DNA from: Citrifermentans bremense | Lineage (GTDB): Bacteria > Desulfobacterota > Desulfuromonadia > Geobacterales > Geobacteraceae | Direction: 5' to 3' | Length of the DNA: 64,000 bases | Assembly: GCF_014218275.1 (NCBI RefSeq) | Contig: NZ_AP023213.1 | Coordinates: 3,889,501-3,953,500 of the forward strand | In this document: positions 8,382 to 17,111 of the stretch, piece by piece | Position numbering within the stretch: the stretch's first letter is position 1 | How the letters are laid out: the number at the start of each line of letters is the position of its first letter | Made by a program: the position numbers and the translations under genes | The notes under the pieces: generated by a model | The model's input: only the letters and a program-made list of their open reading frames with translations | What the model was told of the DNA's origin: nothing | Database searches by the model: none

Positions 8382-9836
8382 TTAGGATTGCTGGCGTCGG
8401 CTGAAGCGCAGGGTGATGGTGGTCCCTTTCCCCAGCTTGCTCCACGCCAGCACCCGGCCGCGATGCATGGTCATGATCGCCTTGACGATGGCGAGCCCAA
8501 GCCCGTTCCCGACTCGGGGCTCCCCGCCCACCTCCTGGTCGACGCGGTAGAAACGGTCAAACAGCATCGGCAGATGCTTGGGCTCCACGCCGCATCCGGT
8601 ATCGCTTACGTCCACATCGACGCTGCCGTCGTTGCGGGGGCGGATGGAGACGGAAACTACCCCACCGCGGGGGGTATGGGAGATGGCGTTGGAGACCAGG
8701 TTGCTGAGCGCGCGGCGAAAGAGGGTCCGGTCGGCAGCGATGACGCCGGCGCCGCGGCACTCGAGGGTGATGCCGGCTTCTGCCGCTTCCTCTGAGAAGT
8801 AGTCGATCACCTCGGCGGCCTCCTGCTCCACGGACAGCCTCTGCGGCAAAAGGTCGTTGTTGTTGCTGTCGGCGCGGGCCAGAAAGAGCAGCCGGTCTAT
8901 GATCAGTGAGAGCTGTGTGTACTCTTCGACGGCCGAAGCCATCACCTCGCGGTAAGCCTCCGGCGTCCTTTCCTTGGACAGGGCGATTTCGGTCTGCAGC
9001 ATCAGGTTGTTTATCGGGGTGCGCAGCTCGTGGGCCAGGTTCCCCGAGTAGTGCGAAAGGCGCTGGAAGGAGCCCTCCAGGGTGTCCATCATGGTGTTGA
9101 AGGAGTTTACCAGGGACTGCATCTCGACGGGGAACTGGGCGGGGTTGAGCCTGGTGCCGAGTTCGTCGTCGGTGATCTGCGCGATGGTGTCCGACAGTTC
9201 GTTGAGCGGCTTCAGGCCGTGCCGCACCACGAGCAGCGACGTCGGTATGGCGAAGAGTAGCCCTCCGAAGCCGAAAAGGATCAGATAGGTGCGGTAGCTC
9301 GCGACGAGCCTTTCGTGCTCGGTGAGGTCGATGGCGATCTGCATGCGCCACCCGTTGGCCTGGGAGAAGGGGTCGTGCAGCGAGACGTTCCGCATCAGGT
9401 AAGGCTTGCCGTTATTGCCCTTTACTTTCCTGACCTGGCAGACTCCATCCCGCGGGAAGGACGACGCCGGGAGCGCCCTGATGTTCTTGCACTGAACGAC
9501 CGCGTTACCGCTTTTGTCGAGGATGCGGACCAGGATACAGTGGCGCCCGGGTTCCTCGCTCTCGGTCTCGTTCTCCATCGCCTCCCGGAGTACGTCCACG
9601 CCGTTCGGGGCGAAAAGAAGGGTCCTGATCGAGGCGATCTCCGACCTCAGCTCGTTGTTGGCGGACAGGTCCAGCTGTTCTACGATCTTGAAGTAGAGGA
9701 AAACGGCGCAGACTGAGAAGGCGGCCACGATGGTGATGATATGGACCATGGCCAGGTTGTGGGCGATGGAAAACGCCCCGGGGCGGTCAACCAGGATCCC
9801 CTTGCGCAAAAACCGCTTCAGTCTAGCGATCTTCAA
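8382..9836 (-). CDS. Sensor histidine kinase (CusS/heavy-metal-sensor type)
   Basis: The protein has 484 residues. A first membrane segment lies near residues 28-49, a periplasmic sensor region near 50-181, and a second membrane segment near 182-204. HAMP follows, then the H-box NLAHELRTPINN with phospho-acceptor H269, an N-box (LSNLVSNAISHTP), and ATP-lid motifs DTGCGV and GNGLGLAIV. The overall plan is that of CusS-like kinases, which often sense metals, but the periplasmic part is not diagnostic and carries three cysteines (C100, C116, C133) that could be functional. The 5' end overlaps the response regulator by 14 bases, so they are co-translated. The signal is unknown. Confidence 0.9.
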   Translation of the reverse strand: MKIARLKRFLRKGILVDRPGAFSIAHNLAMVHIITIVAAFSVCAVFLYFKIVEQLDLSANNELRSEIASIRTLLFAPNGVDVLREAMENETESEEPGRHCILVRILDKSGNAVVQCKNIRALPASSFPRDGVCQVRKVKGNNGKPYLMRNVSLHDPFSQANGWRMQIAIDLTEHERLVASYRTYLILFGFGGLLFAIPTSLLVVRHGLKPLNELSDTIAQITDDELGTRLNPAQFPVEMQSLVNSFNTMMDTLEGSFQRLSHYSGNLAHELRTPINNLMLQTEIALSKERTPEAYREVMASAVEEYTQLSLIIDRLLFLARADSNNNDLLPQRLSVEQEAAEVIDYFSEEAAEAGITLECRGAGVIAADRTLFRRALSNLVSNAISHTPRGGVVSVSIRPRNDGSVDVDVSDTGCGVEPKHLPMLFDRFYRVDQEVGGEPRVGNGLGLAIVKAIMTMHRGRVLAWSKLGKGTTITLRFSRRQQS

Positions 9837-10494
9837 GTATGTACCCCAGCCCCCGCACCGTGTGTATCAGCTTCTTCTCGAACGGCCCGTCCACCTTTGC
9901 CCTCAGGGCCGCCACCTTCACGTCGACGATCTTCAGGTTGGCCTCGAAGCCGAGGTTCCAGACCCTTTCGGCGATCCTCAGCCGGGACTGCACCTCGCCT
10001 GCCCGGCGGATCAGCAGGGAGAGCAGGGCGAACTCCTTCGGGGTCAGCTCCAGCGTCTTGCCGGCGCGGGTCGCCTTGTGGGCGAAGAAGTTGACGGTAA
10101 GATCGGCCACCCGTATCTCGTCCTGCTGCACTACCTGGCCGCGGCGCAAAAGCGCCTGGATCCGGGCGCAGAGTTCGGCGAAGGAGTAGGGCTTGACCAG
10201 GTAGTCGTCCGCCCCAAGCTGCAGCCCGGTGATGCGGTCGTGCACCTCGTCGCGGGCGGTGAGGATCATGACCGGAGTGGTGGATCCTCCCTCGCGGAGC
10301 CTCTTCACCACCTCGAAGCCGTCGATTCCCGGCAGCATCAGGTCCAGGACGATCAGGTCGTACTCCCTCTCCCGGGCCATCGCCAGCCCCTTGAGCCCGT
10401 CGGAGGCGACGTCCACCGTTATCGACATCTCCGACAACCCCTTGCGCAACTGCTCCGCGGTTTTTTCCGCGTCTTCCACGATCAAAAAATACAT
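9823..10494 (-). CDS. OmpR/PhoB-family response regulator (CusR-like)
   Basis: The protein has 223 residues. The receiver domain has acidic residues E7-D8, phospho-acceptor D51 in IVLDLMLPG, the T in ILTARD and the K in LVKPYSF. A winged-helix DNA-binding domain follows (LELTPKEFALLSLLIRRAGE, then KVAALRAKVD and TVRGLGYILE). It is translationally coupled to the kinase gene behind it and lies 34 bases after the small membrane-protein gene, so it may belong to one minus-strand transcript starting with the radical SAM gene at 12424. Its targets cannot be read from this window. Confidence 0.93.
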   Translation of the reverse strand: MYFLIVEDAEKTAEQLRKGLSEMSITVDVASDGLKGLAMAREREYDLIVLDLMLPGIDGFEVVKRLREGGSTTPVMILTARDEVHDRITGLQLGADDYLVKPYSFAELCARIQALLRRGQVVQQDEIRVADLTVNFFAHKATRAGKTLELTPKEFALLSLLIRRAGEVQSRLRIAERVWNLGFEANLKIVDVKVAALRAKVDGPFEKKLIHTVRGLGYILEDR

Positions 10495-10528
10495 AAGCTC
10501 AAAATCCCTCAGGGGGCGTTTGCCGGTT

Positions 10529-10882
10529 CTAGCTGAACGACAGCGAATAGCCCCAGTAGCTCCCGGCGCCGACCACCAATAGGAGCAGGACGTGCTTGAT
10601 CACCAGCATCCTGCGCCGCGTCCGTTCCGCTTCGGGGCCGTAAAAGTTGTTGACGTAGGTGAAGCTCCGCATCCCGCCGGTGGCAAAGATGGTGGCGGCG
10701 GCTCCCACCGTGTTCCAGAAGAAAAAGCGCTCGATCCCCGAGAGGATCGCGGTCACCTCGGGCAAGCCCCCCCGGAAGCCGTGCAGCAGGTAGATCGCTA
10801 TCAGAGCCGAGAGCCAGTAGCCCGTGGCGAAATCGTGGATGAAGCCGTTCAGCACGATGGCTGCCTTCTTGATGGAATCCAT
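10529..10882 (-). CDS. Small integral membrane protein of unknown function
   Basis: The protein has 117 residues and three probable membrane segments: about 10-35 (VLNGFIHDFATGYWLSALIA), 52-70 around FFWNTVGAAATIFATGGM, and 93-113 (VIKHVLLLLVVGAGSYWGY). A histidine in each of the first and last segments could bind heme, as in small cytochrome b-like or CopD-like proteins, but no family is recognised. It lies 21 bases behind the radical SAM gene and 34 bases before the response regulator, which suggests co-transcription. Confidence 0.75.
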   Translation of the reverse strand: MDSIKKAAIVLNGFIHDFATGYWLSALIAIYLLHGFRGGLPEVTAILSGIERFFFWNTVGAAATIFATGGMRSFTYVNNFYGPEAERTRRRMLVIKHVLLLLVVGAGSYWGYSLSFS

Positions 10883-10903
10883 GTTGCTCCTGTTTCCCGC
10901 CGC

Positions 10904-12424
10904 CTATGGGATGGGCGCGAAGGTGTGCGGGTGGACGCCGGCACCGGCATCGCCGCGGGCGGTCTTGATGCTTCTCAATAGCGCCTGCACCTCGGGCGGC
11001 ATCTCTTTTCCTTCCTTCATCATCGCCCTCATCTGTCCGGCGAGGTACGAGTTGTTGATGAGAATGTCCAGCACCGCGACCATGAAGGTCTGCTTCCAGG
11101 GGGAGAGGTCATGCAGCTTCTGGAACTTGTGCATGTAGAACTTCTGGCTGGCACGCCCAAGTTCCCGCTCCAGTTCCTCCACCGTCATCGCCTTGGGCTT
11201 TATCACCGGCTCCACGAGGTTGTACTTGCGGTAGTCCCTGGTCGCCACGTACGGCTCCAGCTCAGGGTAGAGCTCGGCGTAGGGCCAGGGGGCTATGGCG
11301 AGGAAGAACGCCATGTCCGGGTTGTAGTGCTTGGCGAGCTCGATGGTCGCCGCGATGCTCTCGGGCGTATCGTCCGGCATCCCCAGGACGAATGAGGTCT
11401 CCGACACGATGTCGGCGTTGTTGATGATGTCGATGGCGGCCTTGGACTGCTCCACCTTGGTGTTCTTGTTGAAGAGGTCGAGCGTCGCCTGGTCTCCCGC
11501 CTCCACCCCGACGTAGATGTGCTCGACGCCGGCCTCGCGGTACTTGCCCATGATGTCCGCGTCGCGCAGGATGTCGTCCACGCGGGTTTCCATCAGGAGC
11601 TTCACCCCGACCTTGCGCTCGATCATCAGGTCCAGGATGCGCACCCAGCGCTCGCGGTCGAAGGTGGGGATCTCGTCGGAGAGCATCGCCACCTCGACGC
11701 CGTAGCTGTCGCGCAGAAGCTCCAGCTCGGCCACGAAGTTCTCGGCGCTTCTGGCGCGCCAGGAGCGCTCCCAGAAGAGCTGCTGCGAGCAGAAGGAGCA
11801 TTTCTCCATGCAGCCGCGCGACGAGGAGACGATGGCCAGTCGGGCGTTGTTCTTCGCGCGGTAGGTGTAGATGGGCCACTCCACCAGGTCCCAGGCCATG
11901 GGGAGCGCGTCGAGGTCCTGGATGGCTGCGGCCTTCGGGGTCGAGACCACGGCGCCGTCGCGCCAGAAGGAAAGCCCCGGCACCTCTGCGGGATCGCCCC
12001 CCTGGTTCAGGCAGTCCAGAAGCTTCACAAGGGTAACCTCCCCCTCCCCCCTGACGATGAAGTCGACCGTGTCGTGCTCCGCCTCGAGGATCTCGTCATA
12101 GCAGAAGGTGGCGTGGACGTTGCCGTGCACCGTCACCACGTCCGGGTTGATCTTCTTGGCCAGCGCCGTCAACTCCAGCGCGTGCCCTATGGAAGCGGTG
12201 AACGAGGTCGTGGCGACCACGTCCGGCCTGAAGGCCCTGATGCGCGCCTCTATCTCGGGCCACTTGTGCCACAGGCTCATCGCGTCGTAGTAGTCAACCT
12301 CGTAACCTGCGGCGCGCAACGACCCGGCGATGTAGACGAACCCCACATTGAGCCAAGTCCCAGCGGACTCGACGACGCCGGAGTGGTACGGCGGCGTTAT
12401 CAGTGCGACCCTCTTTATAGTCAT
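10904..12424 (-). CDS. B12-binding-domain radical SAM protein
   Basis: The protein has 506 residues. The N-terminal ~140 residues form a Rossmann-like cobalamin-binding domain (VALITPPYHSG, NVGFVYIAGSLRAAGYEVDYYDA, VHGNVHATF, DFIVRGEGE). The radical SAM cluster is C205-X3-C209-X2-C212 in SRGCMEKCSFC. The barrel shows IYVGVEAGDQ and SFVLGMPDDTPES, typical of the BchE/HpnJ-like class; a C-terminal helical tail ends with an alanine/glycine-rich stretch. Such enzymes carry out methylations, cyclisations or other C-C chemistry on lipids and tetrapyrroles; the substrate is not evident. It is divergent from the LuxE-like gene and heads a possible operon with a membrane protein and a two-component system. 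Confidence 0.85.
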   Translation of the reverse strand: MTIKRVALITPPYHSGVVESAGTWLNVGFVYIAGSLRAAGYEVDYYDAMSLWHKWPEIEARIRAFRPDVVATTSFTASIGHALELTALAKKINPDVVTVHGNVHATFCYDEILEAEHDTVDFIVRGEGEVTLVKLLDCLNQGGDPAEVPGLSFWRDGAVVSTPKAAAIQDLDALPMAWDLVEWPIYTYRAKNNARLAIVSSSRGCMEKCSFCSQQLFWERSWRARSAENFVAELELLRDSYGVEVAMLSDEIPTFDRERWVRILDLMIERKVGVKLLMETRVDDILRDADIMGKYREAGVEHIYVGVEAGDQATLDLFNKNTKVEQSKAAIDIINNADIVSETSFVLGMPDDTPESIAATIELAKHYNPDMAFFLAIAPWPYAELYPELEPYVATRDYRKYNLVEPVIKPKAMTVEELERELGRASQKFYMHKFQKLHDLSPWKQTFMVAVLDILINNSYLAGQMRAMMKEGKEMPPEVQALLRSIKTARGDAGAGVHPHTFAPIP

Positions 12425-12531
12425 ATCCTACCCCTTCCAGGTCTTAAAACTGTAGTTATTGAAGTGCGTTGCAAAGCGGTATTGTCCATATCATCTCACA
12501 GACAGGATATAAAAGAAAAGTGAAAGCCTTG

Positions 12532-12560
12532 TTGACAGCTCATGGCCGAACTAATCTAAT
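12532..12560 (+). promoter_or_regulatory. Strong sigma-70 promoter ahead of the LuxE-like gene
   Basis: A perfect TTGACA (12532-12537) is followed after 17 bases by TCTAAT (12555-12560, five of six). The 320-base gap 12425-12744 is much more AT-rich than its surroundings and separates two divergent genes. The leader to ATG 12745 would be about 180 bases. Confidence 0.65.
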
Positions 12561-12668
12561 ACACTTTTCCCGCCGACAGAGCTTTTTTAACCATAATGTA
12601 ACCAAACAGTTACCTTAATGCGGAGATAGTTCAAACAACTTTAATACTCACACAGTTTTATTATAATC

Positions 12669-12697
12669 TTGACTGGCACAAAGCCTGTAAGTAGTAT
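12669..12697 (+). promoter_or_regulatory. Second candidate sigma-70 promoter ahead of the LuxE-like gene
   Basis: TTGACT (12669-12674), 17 bases, TAGTAT (12692-12697). It is weaker than the one at 12532 but closer to the start codon. Confidence 0.45.
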
Positions 12698-12744
12698 GTG
12701 CGCTAACGTGTTTTTATAGCCAGCCGTTGCAAAGGAGTTTCGCC

Positions 12745-14220
12745 ATGTCCGCACCGGGAAGCGTCAGTCACGCTCTGACCGAAGAGATCCTCGCCATCAT
12801 CGAAGCTGGCGTCGATGCCGATCTCTCCGATGAGAGGTTCAACGACTACTGCATGCAGCTCTTCAGCCTGCAGTACCAAACCAACGCCATCTTCCGCGAG
12901 TTCTGCGACGTGAAGAAGGTCCGCCCGGAGGACATCTCAAGGTGGCAGGACGTCCCCATGGTCTACAACGACGTCTTCAAGACCCACCTGGTCGCTTCCT
13001 TTCCGCTGGAGCAGTCGGTCATGGCCTGCCTGACCGGGGGGACCACCAGCCTGACCCAGCGCGGCCGCATCTTCCGCGACGAGGACGGCAAGAAGCTCGT
13101 CTTCGGCGCCAACAAGATGATGACCGGCTCCTACCTCTTCCCCGACTTCGAGGAAGGTAAGCGCTGCCGCATCCTGATCCTCGCCCCGAGCCCGGAGATG
13201 GCCCCCTCGATGGGGATGGCGATCGGCATGGACCAGACCCGCAAGGCCTTCGGCACCCCGGACAGCATGTTCCTTTTGGGCAAAAGCGGCATAGACATAA
13301 AGAACCTTCTGAAGGCGCTGCGCGAGTCGGAGGCAAGCGGGGTTCCCGTGGCCCTCATCGGCGCGACGGCCGCCTACGTATACTTCTTCCAGGCCTGCCG
13401 CCGCCGAAAGATCAGCTTCAAGCTTCCCGCCGGCAGCCGCGTCTGCGACGGCGGCGGCTACCGGGGGCGCTTCGGCGTCGTCACCCGGAACGACTACTAC
13501 GACATGGTCCAGGAGATCCTGGACGTCCCCCGCAACCACTGCGTCAACGTGCTGGGGGAGGCGGAGACCGCCACCAACCTCTTCGACGACGCTCTCAGGC
13601 GCCACGTGAAGGGGCTTCCCGAGAAGAAGCTCGCCCGCCCGGTCCCGCCGTGGTCCCGGGTCCTGGCCATGAACATCGACGACCTCTCGCCCCTTCCCGA
13701 CGGCGAGGTCGGGCTTCTGGCCCACTGGGACCTCGCCAACGTCCCGACCGTCCTGGCCGTCATCACCGACAACCTGGGCTACACCACCGACGACGGCAAG
13801 AGCTGCGAGATGGTGGGACGCGCGAAGATCGAGAACGGCAAGGTGTCGCCGCTTCCCGACGAGGAGCGGACCATGGGGCCGATGGGGGACTCCGCCATCT
13901 TCCGCATGCTGGAGACCTACACCAACTTCTCCATCGACCTTAAGATGCGGCTCGCCAAGGACCCGAAGGTGGCCCCGAGCCCCCGCGAGGAGATCGAGGC
14001 GAGGCCCGGTTCGGTCGCCTCCTGCCCGCAGGTGGTGGACGAGATCCTCACCTCGCAGGCGGACCAGGAAGCGGCGGAGCTTAGGGACCGGGCCCTCGGC
14101 ACCTTCAAGGACCAGACCGAGCGCCCGCTCGACTGGTTCGTGGCCGAGGCGGAGAAGCAAAAGCTCACGGACCACCCGGCGGGGCTGCAATCGGAACGCG
14201 CCAAAACTCAAAAGAAGTAG
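12745..14220 (+). CDS. LuxE-like acyl-protein synthetase
   Basis: Member of the ANL adenylating superfamily related to LuxE, which activates a fatty acid as acyl-AMP and passes it to a protein cysteine. ATG 12745 with AAAGGAG gives 491 residues, longer than LuxE itself (about 370). The nucleotide-binding motif TGGTTS lies in ACLTGGTTSLTQRGRIF near residue 102. Conserved LuxE-like stretches follow (CDGGGYRGR, NVLGEAETATNLFDD, DGEVGLLAHWDLANVPT, YTTDDGKSCEMVGRAK). The last 90 residues are charged and probably family-specific. No LuxC-type reductase is present, so this is not a bioluminescence locus. It has its own promoters and lies between two cobalamin-type radical SAM genes, which suggests acyl-chain or lipid chemistry. 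Confidence 0.82.
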   Translation: MSAPGSVSHALTEEILAIIEAGVDADLSDERFNDYCMQLFSLQYQTNAIFREFCDVKKVRPEDISRWQDVPMVYNDVFKTHLVASFPLEQSVMACLTGGTTSLTQRGRIFRDEDGKKLVFGANKMMTGSYLFPDFEEGKRCRILILAPSPEMAPSMGMAIGMDQTRKAFGTPDSMFLLGKSGIDIKNLLKALRESEASGVPVALIGATAAYVYFFQACRRRKISFKLPAGSRVCDGGGYRGRFGVVTRNDYYDMVQEILDVPRNHCVNVLGEAETATNLFDDALRRHVKGLPEKKLARPVPPWSRVLAMNIDDLSPLPDGEVGLLAHWDLANVPTVLAVITDNLGYTTDDGKSCEMVGRAKIENGKVSPLPDEERTMGPMGDSAIFRMLETYTNFSIDLKMRLAKDPKVAPSPREEIEARPGSVASCPQVVDEILTSQADQEAAELRDRALGTFKDQTERPLDWFVAEAEKQKLTDHPAGLQSERAKTQKK

Positions 14221-14228
14221 GCGAAGAC

Positions 14229-14258
14229 GGCCCGTGCAGGCTCCCTGCAGCACGGGCC
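14229..14258. terminator. Terminator hairpin between converging genes
   Basis: GGCCCGTGC (14229-14237) pairs with GCACGGGCC (14250-14258), followed by TTTCCTT. It lies 8 bases behind the LuxE-like stop and 16 before the end of the converging radical SAM gene. Confidence 0.7.
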
Positions 14259-14274
14259 TTTCCTTGCCTGCGCC

Positions 14275-15624
14275 CTACCCCCGCTCCAGCACCTGCTTAT
14301 CCCGCACCAGCCCCTTCTCTTCCCGCCACTTGCGGTAGGCGATCTTCATCCCCTTTCTGACCGGAAGCTGGTTCATGAGGGAAAGCACGTGGGCGTAGGG
14401 GAAGCCGCGCAGCGGCACCTTGAACATGTGGCGCAGCACGCGCGGCAGGCTCAGCAGTTCGAGCGAGCTTTCGTAGAACTGCTCCTCGCGGGCCTCCGGG
14501 GTCATGGCAGGATCCGGGTGCTCGAAAACGGCGTAGGAGCCGTTGTAGTACTCCCATCCCAGTTCCTTGAAGATGTAAGGCTCGTACTGGCGGGCGAGTT
14601 CGGTCCCGGGGTAGGGGACCACCAGCGAAGGGTGCATGGAGACCCCGAGCCGGTCCGCGAGTTCGATGGAGCGTTTGAAGTCGTCGAGGGAATCGTCCCT
14701 GCTGCCGAGCATGTAGAAAAGCGACACGTCGATGCCGTGGTCCCTGAGCGTGCGCACCGCCCGCTCCCGGTCCACGCCGATCTTGCCGTTGGCCGCGTAG
14801 GCCTTGAGCCCCTCGTCGGTCATGGCGTCCCACCCGACCCACACGGTGAGCATGCCGCAGTCACGCGCGGCGTTGAGCATCTTCGACCCCAGGGGGGCGA
14901 GAACGGGGCCCAGGCTGCCGAACCCCATCCACTTTTTCCCGGTCCCCCTGAGTGCGGTGAAGAGGTCGATGGCGCGCTGCATGTTCGCCGTGCCGGGCCA
15001 CCAGATGTTCTCGTCCCCGTTTATGTACATCTTCTCGGGTATCGCCGCCACGTCGCGCACCACGTGCTCGATCGGGCGGAAGCGGATCTTCCCTCCGAAG
15101 AACGGCTTCACCGAGCAGAAGGTGCAGTTGAAGGGGCAGCCGCGCGAGGTGTTCACGATACGGAACTGGTGCCCCCCCCCGAGGGTCCCGTAGAGAGGGG
15201 TCGGCAGATCGGAGAGCTCGACCTGTTCGCCGCGGTAGAAGGGCTGCAGGGTCCCGGCGCGGAAGTCCTTGAGCACCTGCGGCCAGGCGCTCTCGGCCTC
15301 GCCGATGACCACTGCGTCGCCGTGTTCCTTGGCCTCCTCGGGCATGGCCGAGGCGTGCATCCCCCCGAAAACGACCTTGATGCCGCGCGCCCTCAGGCTG
15401 TCCGCGATCCGGTACCCGGGGACCGAGGTCGGGGTGAGGATGCTGATCGCCGCCAGGTCGCAGTCGAGTTTGTCGAAGGCGTCCGGCGTCGCGCTCCCGC
15501 TTATGAGCTGGATCTCGATCGAGGGGTCGGCCTTCCTGGTCAGGGCGGCCAGGTACTCGAGGATCGGGGGGGCCACCGGGGTCCAGCCAAAGGGCAGGGG
15601 GGGGAAGATGATGCAAAGTTTCAT
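14275..15624 (-). CDS. B12-binding-domain radical SAM protein, second copy
   Basis: The protein has 449 residues. The N-terminal cobalamin-type domain runs to about residue 130 (CIIFPPLPFGWTPVAPPILEYLA, VVFGGMHASAMPEEA, VVIGEAE). The cluster motif is C163-X3-C167-X2-C170 in SRGCPFNCTFC. LFYMLGSRDDS and HPSLVVPYPGTEL belong to the barrel. It is only distantly like the enzyme at 10904, so the two are not a recent duplication. It lies 34 bases behind the small exported-protein gene on the same strand and converges on the LuxE-like gene. The substrate is unknown; the flanking acyl-activating enzyme hints at a lipid. Confidence 0.83.
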   Translation of the reverse strand: MKLCIIFPPLPFGWTPVAPPILEYLAALTRKADPSIEIQLISGSATPDAFDKLDCDLAAISILTPTSVPGYRIADSLRARGIKVVFGGMHASAMPEEAKEHGDAVVIGEAESAWPQVLKDFRAGTLQPFYRGEQVELSDLPTPLYGTLGGGHQFRIVNTSRGCPFNCTFCSVKPFFGGKIRFRPIEHVVRDVAAIPEKMYINGDENIWWPGTANMQRAIDLFTALRGTGKKWMGFGSLGPVLAPLGSKMLNAARDCGMLTVWVGWDAMTDEGLKAYAANGKIGVDRERAVRTLRDHGIDVSLFYMLGSRDDSLDDFKRSIELADRLGVSMHPSLVVPYPGTELARQYEPYIFKELGWEYYNGSYAVFEHPDPAMTPEAREEQFYESSLELLSLPRVLRHMFKVPLRGFPYAHVLSLMNQLPVRKGMKIAYRKWREEKGLVRDKQVLERG

Positions 15625-15658
15625 GTATCGGCTACCTTAGTGCGCGTTCCCCGCCGGG

Positions 15659-16174
15659 TCACAGGTCGATTTTCCTGTTGCTGTAGATGGCATCGAGCAC
15701 GCTTTTCACGTCAGGCAGCGGGTACCGGTTGGTCTTGCCGTCGCTCTTCACCACGGTGCGGGACACCATCACCACGCCGTACTCGCCGTTTGGGTAGACG
15801 GCGAACTTCACCTCGATGCCGCTGGCGGAGATCCCCTCGCGCTTGGCCTTGAAGTCGAGCCAGCGGGCGGGGGCCGAACCGGTAAAGTCTACGTAGACGG
15901 TACCGGCTGCGGTGCTGGTTTCGCGCCAACTCTTCTGCTTGAAGTGGCGGTAGTTCTCGAAGGCCTCTCCTATCTTCACCTTGGCATACCCGGGAAGGGT
16001 GGCGCCCTTGACGATGGCGACCATGCCCACGCCGGTGGCAGCCGAACCGGTGCCACCGGGGGCGCCGTGCGGGTTGATCCTGGACGGCTTCTTCATCGCT
16101 TCCGGAGCAGGCAACGCATGGGCCACCTGCAGCGACAGCGCCGCAAAAAGAACTAGGCAAAACATGATGCGCAT
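15659..16174 (-). CDS. Small exported protein of unknown function
   Basis: The protein has 171 residues. A signal peptide (MRIMFCLVLFAALSLQVAHA) is probably cut before LPAPEAMKK. The rest is soluble, with VKIGEAFENYRHFKQKSWRE, VYVDFTGSAPARWLDFKAKR and a conserved-looking C-terminal half resembling a small alpha/beta domain. It has no cysteines in the mature part. It sits 21 bases behind ccsA on the same strand, so it may be part of the cytochrome maturation transcript. No family recognised. Confidence 0.75.
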   Translation of the reverse strand: MRIMFCLVLFAALSLQVAHALPAPEAMKKPSRINPHGAPGGTGSAATGVGMVAIVKGATLPGYAKVKIGEAFENYRHFKQKSWRETSTAAGTVYVDFTGSAPARWLDFKAKREGISASGIEVKFAVYPNGEYGVVMVSRTVVKSDGKTNRYPLPDVKSVLDAIYSNRKIDL

Positions 16175-16195
16175 TTGACATCTCCTGCTGAAAAA

Positions 16196-17020
16196 TCAGT
16201 GCTCTATCCTGAACCCGGAGTGGAATGTCTCCACGCCGAAGGGGATGCCCCAGTAACTCACGATCATAACCACCAAGGCGATCAGCGAGTACCACGCGAG
16301 CCTGCTGCCACGCCAACCGAAGGTGACCCTCAGGTGCAGGTAGATCCCGTACATCAGCCAGGAGATAAGGGACCAGACCTCGACCGGATCCCAGGCCCAG
16401 TAGTTACCTTTCACCGAGTTGGACCAGTAGGCGCCCGAGATGATCATGAGCCCGTACATGATGAAGCCGGCGGCGACGAAGCGATAGGAGAGCCTGTCCA
16501 CGGCGCCCAGTTCCGGGAGCCTGTCGTAGATGCCGCCGGAGTTCCTCTCCTTGAGCAGGTACATGAGCCCGAGCGCCGCGGCGATCAGCACCGAGGCGAA
16601 ACCTACCGCGGCGCCGACGATGTGGACCCAGAGCCAGTAGCTTTGCAGCGCGGGTGCAATGGAGCTTGCCACCTCCTTCATCAGTGTGCCGGCCCAGCCC
16701 AGGAGGACAAAGGATATCGGCATGACGAGCACGCCCAGCAGTTGCACCCTTTTCACGGTGAACTGAACGATCAGGAAGATCAGGATCGTCACGAAGATCC
16801 CGAAGGTGAGCGACTCCGAGATGGTGATGAAAGGCTCTACCCCGCCAGCCATCCAGCGCAGGGCGATGCTGGCGGTATGCGGGATGAACCCGACAAGGGC
16901 GCTGAGCAGGCCGACAAGGAAGAGCTTGTCGTACTTCGCTATGAGACCGAAGATGTAACTGAATGTGCTCACGCCGTACAGGCCGACGGCAATCCAAAAG
17001 CAGACAAGTTCGGGTTTCAT
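16196..17020 (-). CDS. ccsA: System II cytochrome c assembly protein CcsA/ResC
   Basis: Integral membrane heme-handling protein that, with ResB, exports heme and attaches it to apocytochrome c outside the membrane. The 274 residues contain about eight hydrophobic segments and the WWD-type heme motif WAWDPVEVWSLISW near residues 210-223. Candidate heme-ligand histidines are in VGFIPHTASIALRW (about 48), LWVHIVGAAVGFAS (about 147) and the C-terminal VETFHSG. Start ATG 17020 follows GAGGTGACCTA. The gene lies 91 bases behind resB and in the same direction as the giant cytochrome genes upstream. Confidence 0.95.
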   Translation of the reverse strand: MKPELVCFWIAVGLYGVSTFSYIFGLIAKYDKLFLVGLLSALVGFIPHTASIALRWMAGGVEPFITISESLTFGIFVTILIFLIVQFTVKRVQLLGVLVMPISFVLLGWAGTLMKEVASSIAPALQSYWLWVHIVGAAVGFASVLIAAALGLMYLLKERNSGGIYDRLPELGAVDRLSYRFVAAGFIMYGLMIISGAYWSNSVKGNYWAWDPVEVWSLISWLMYGIYLHLRVTFGWRGSRLAWYSLIALVVMIVSYWGIPFGVETFHSGFRIEH

Positions 17021-17111
17021 TAGGTCACCTCAAATTTAATTTTAATAACGGGGGCGTATGTTACACCAAGTGAAGCCCGTTGCAAAGAAGAAGCCTGCGT
17101 CCTGCCAGGAT

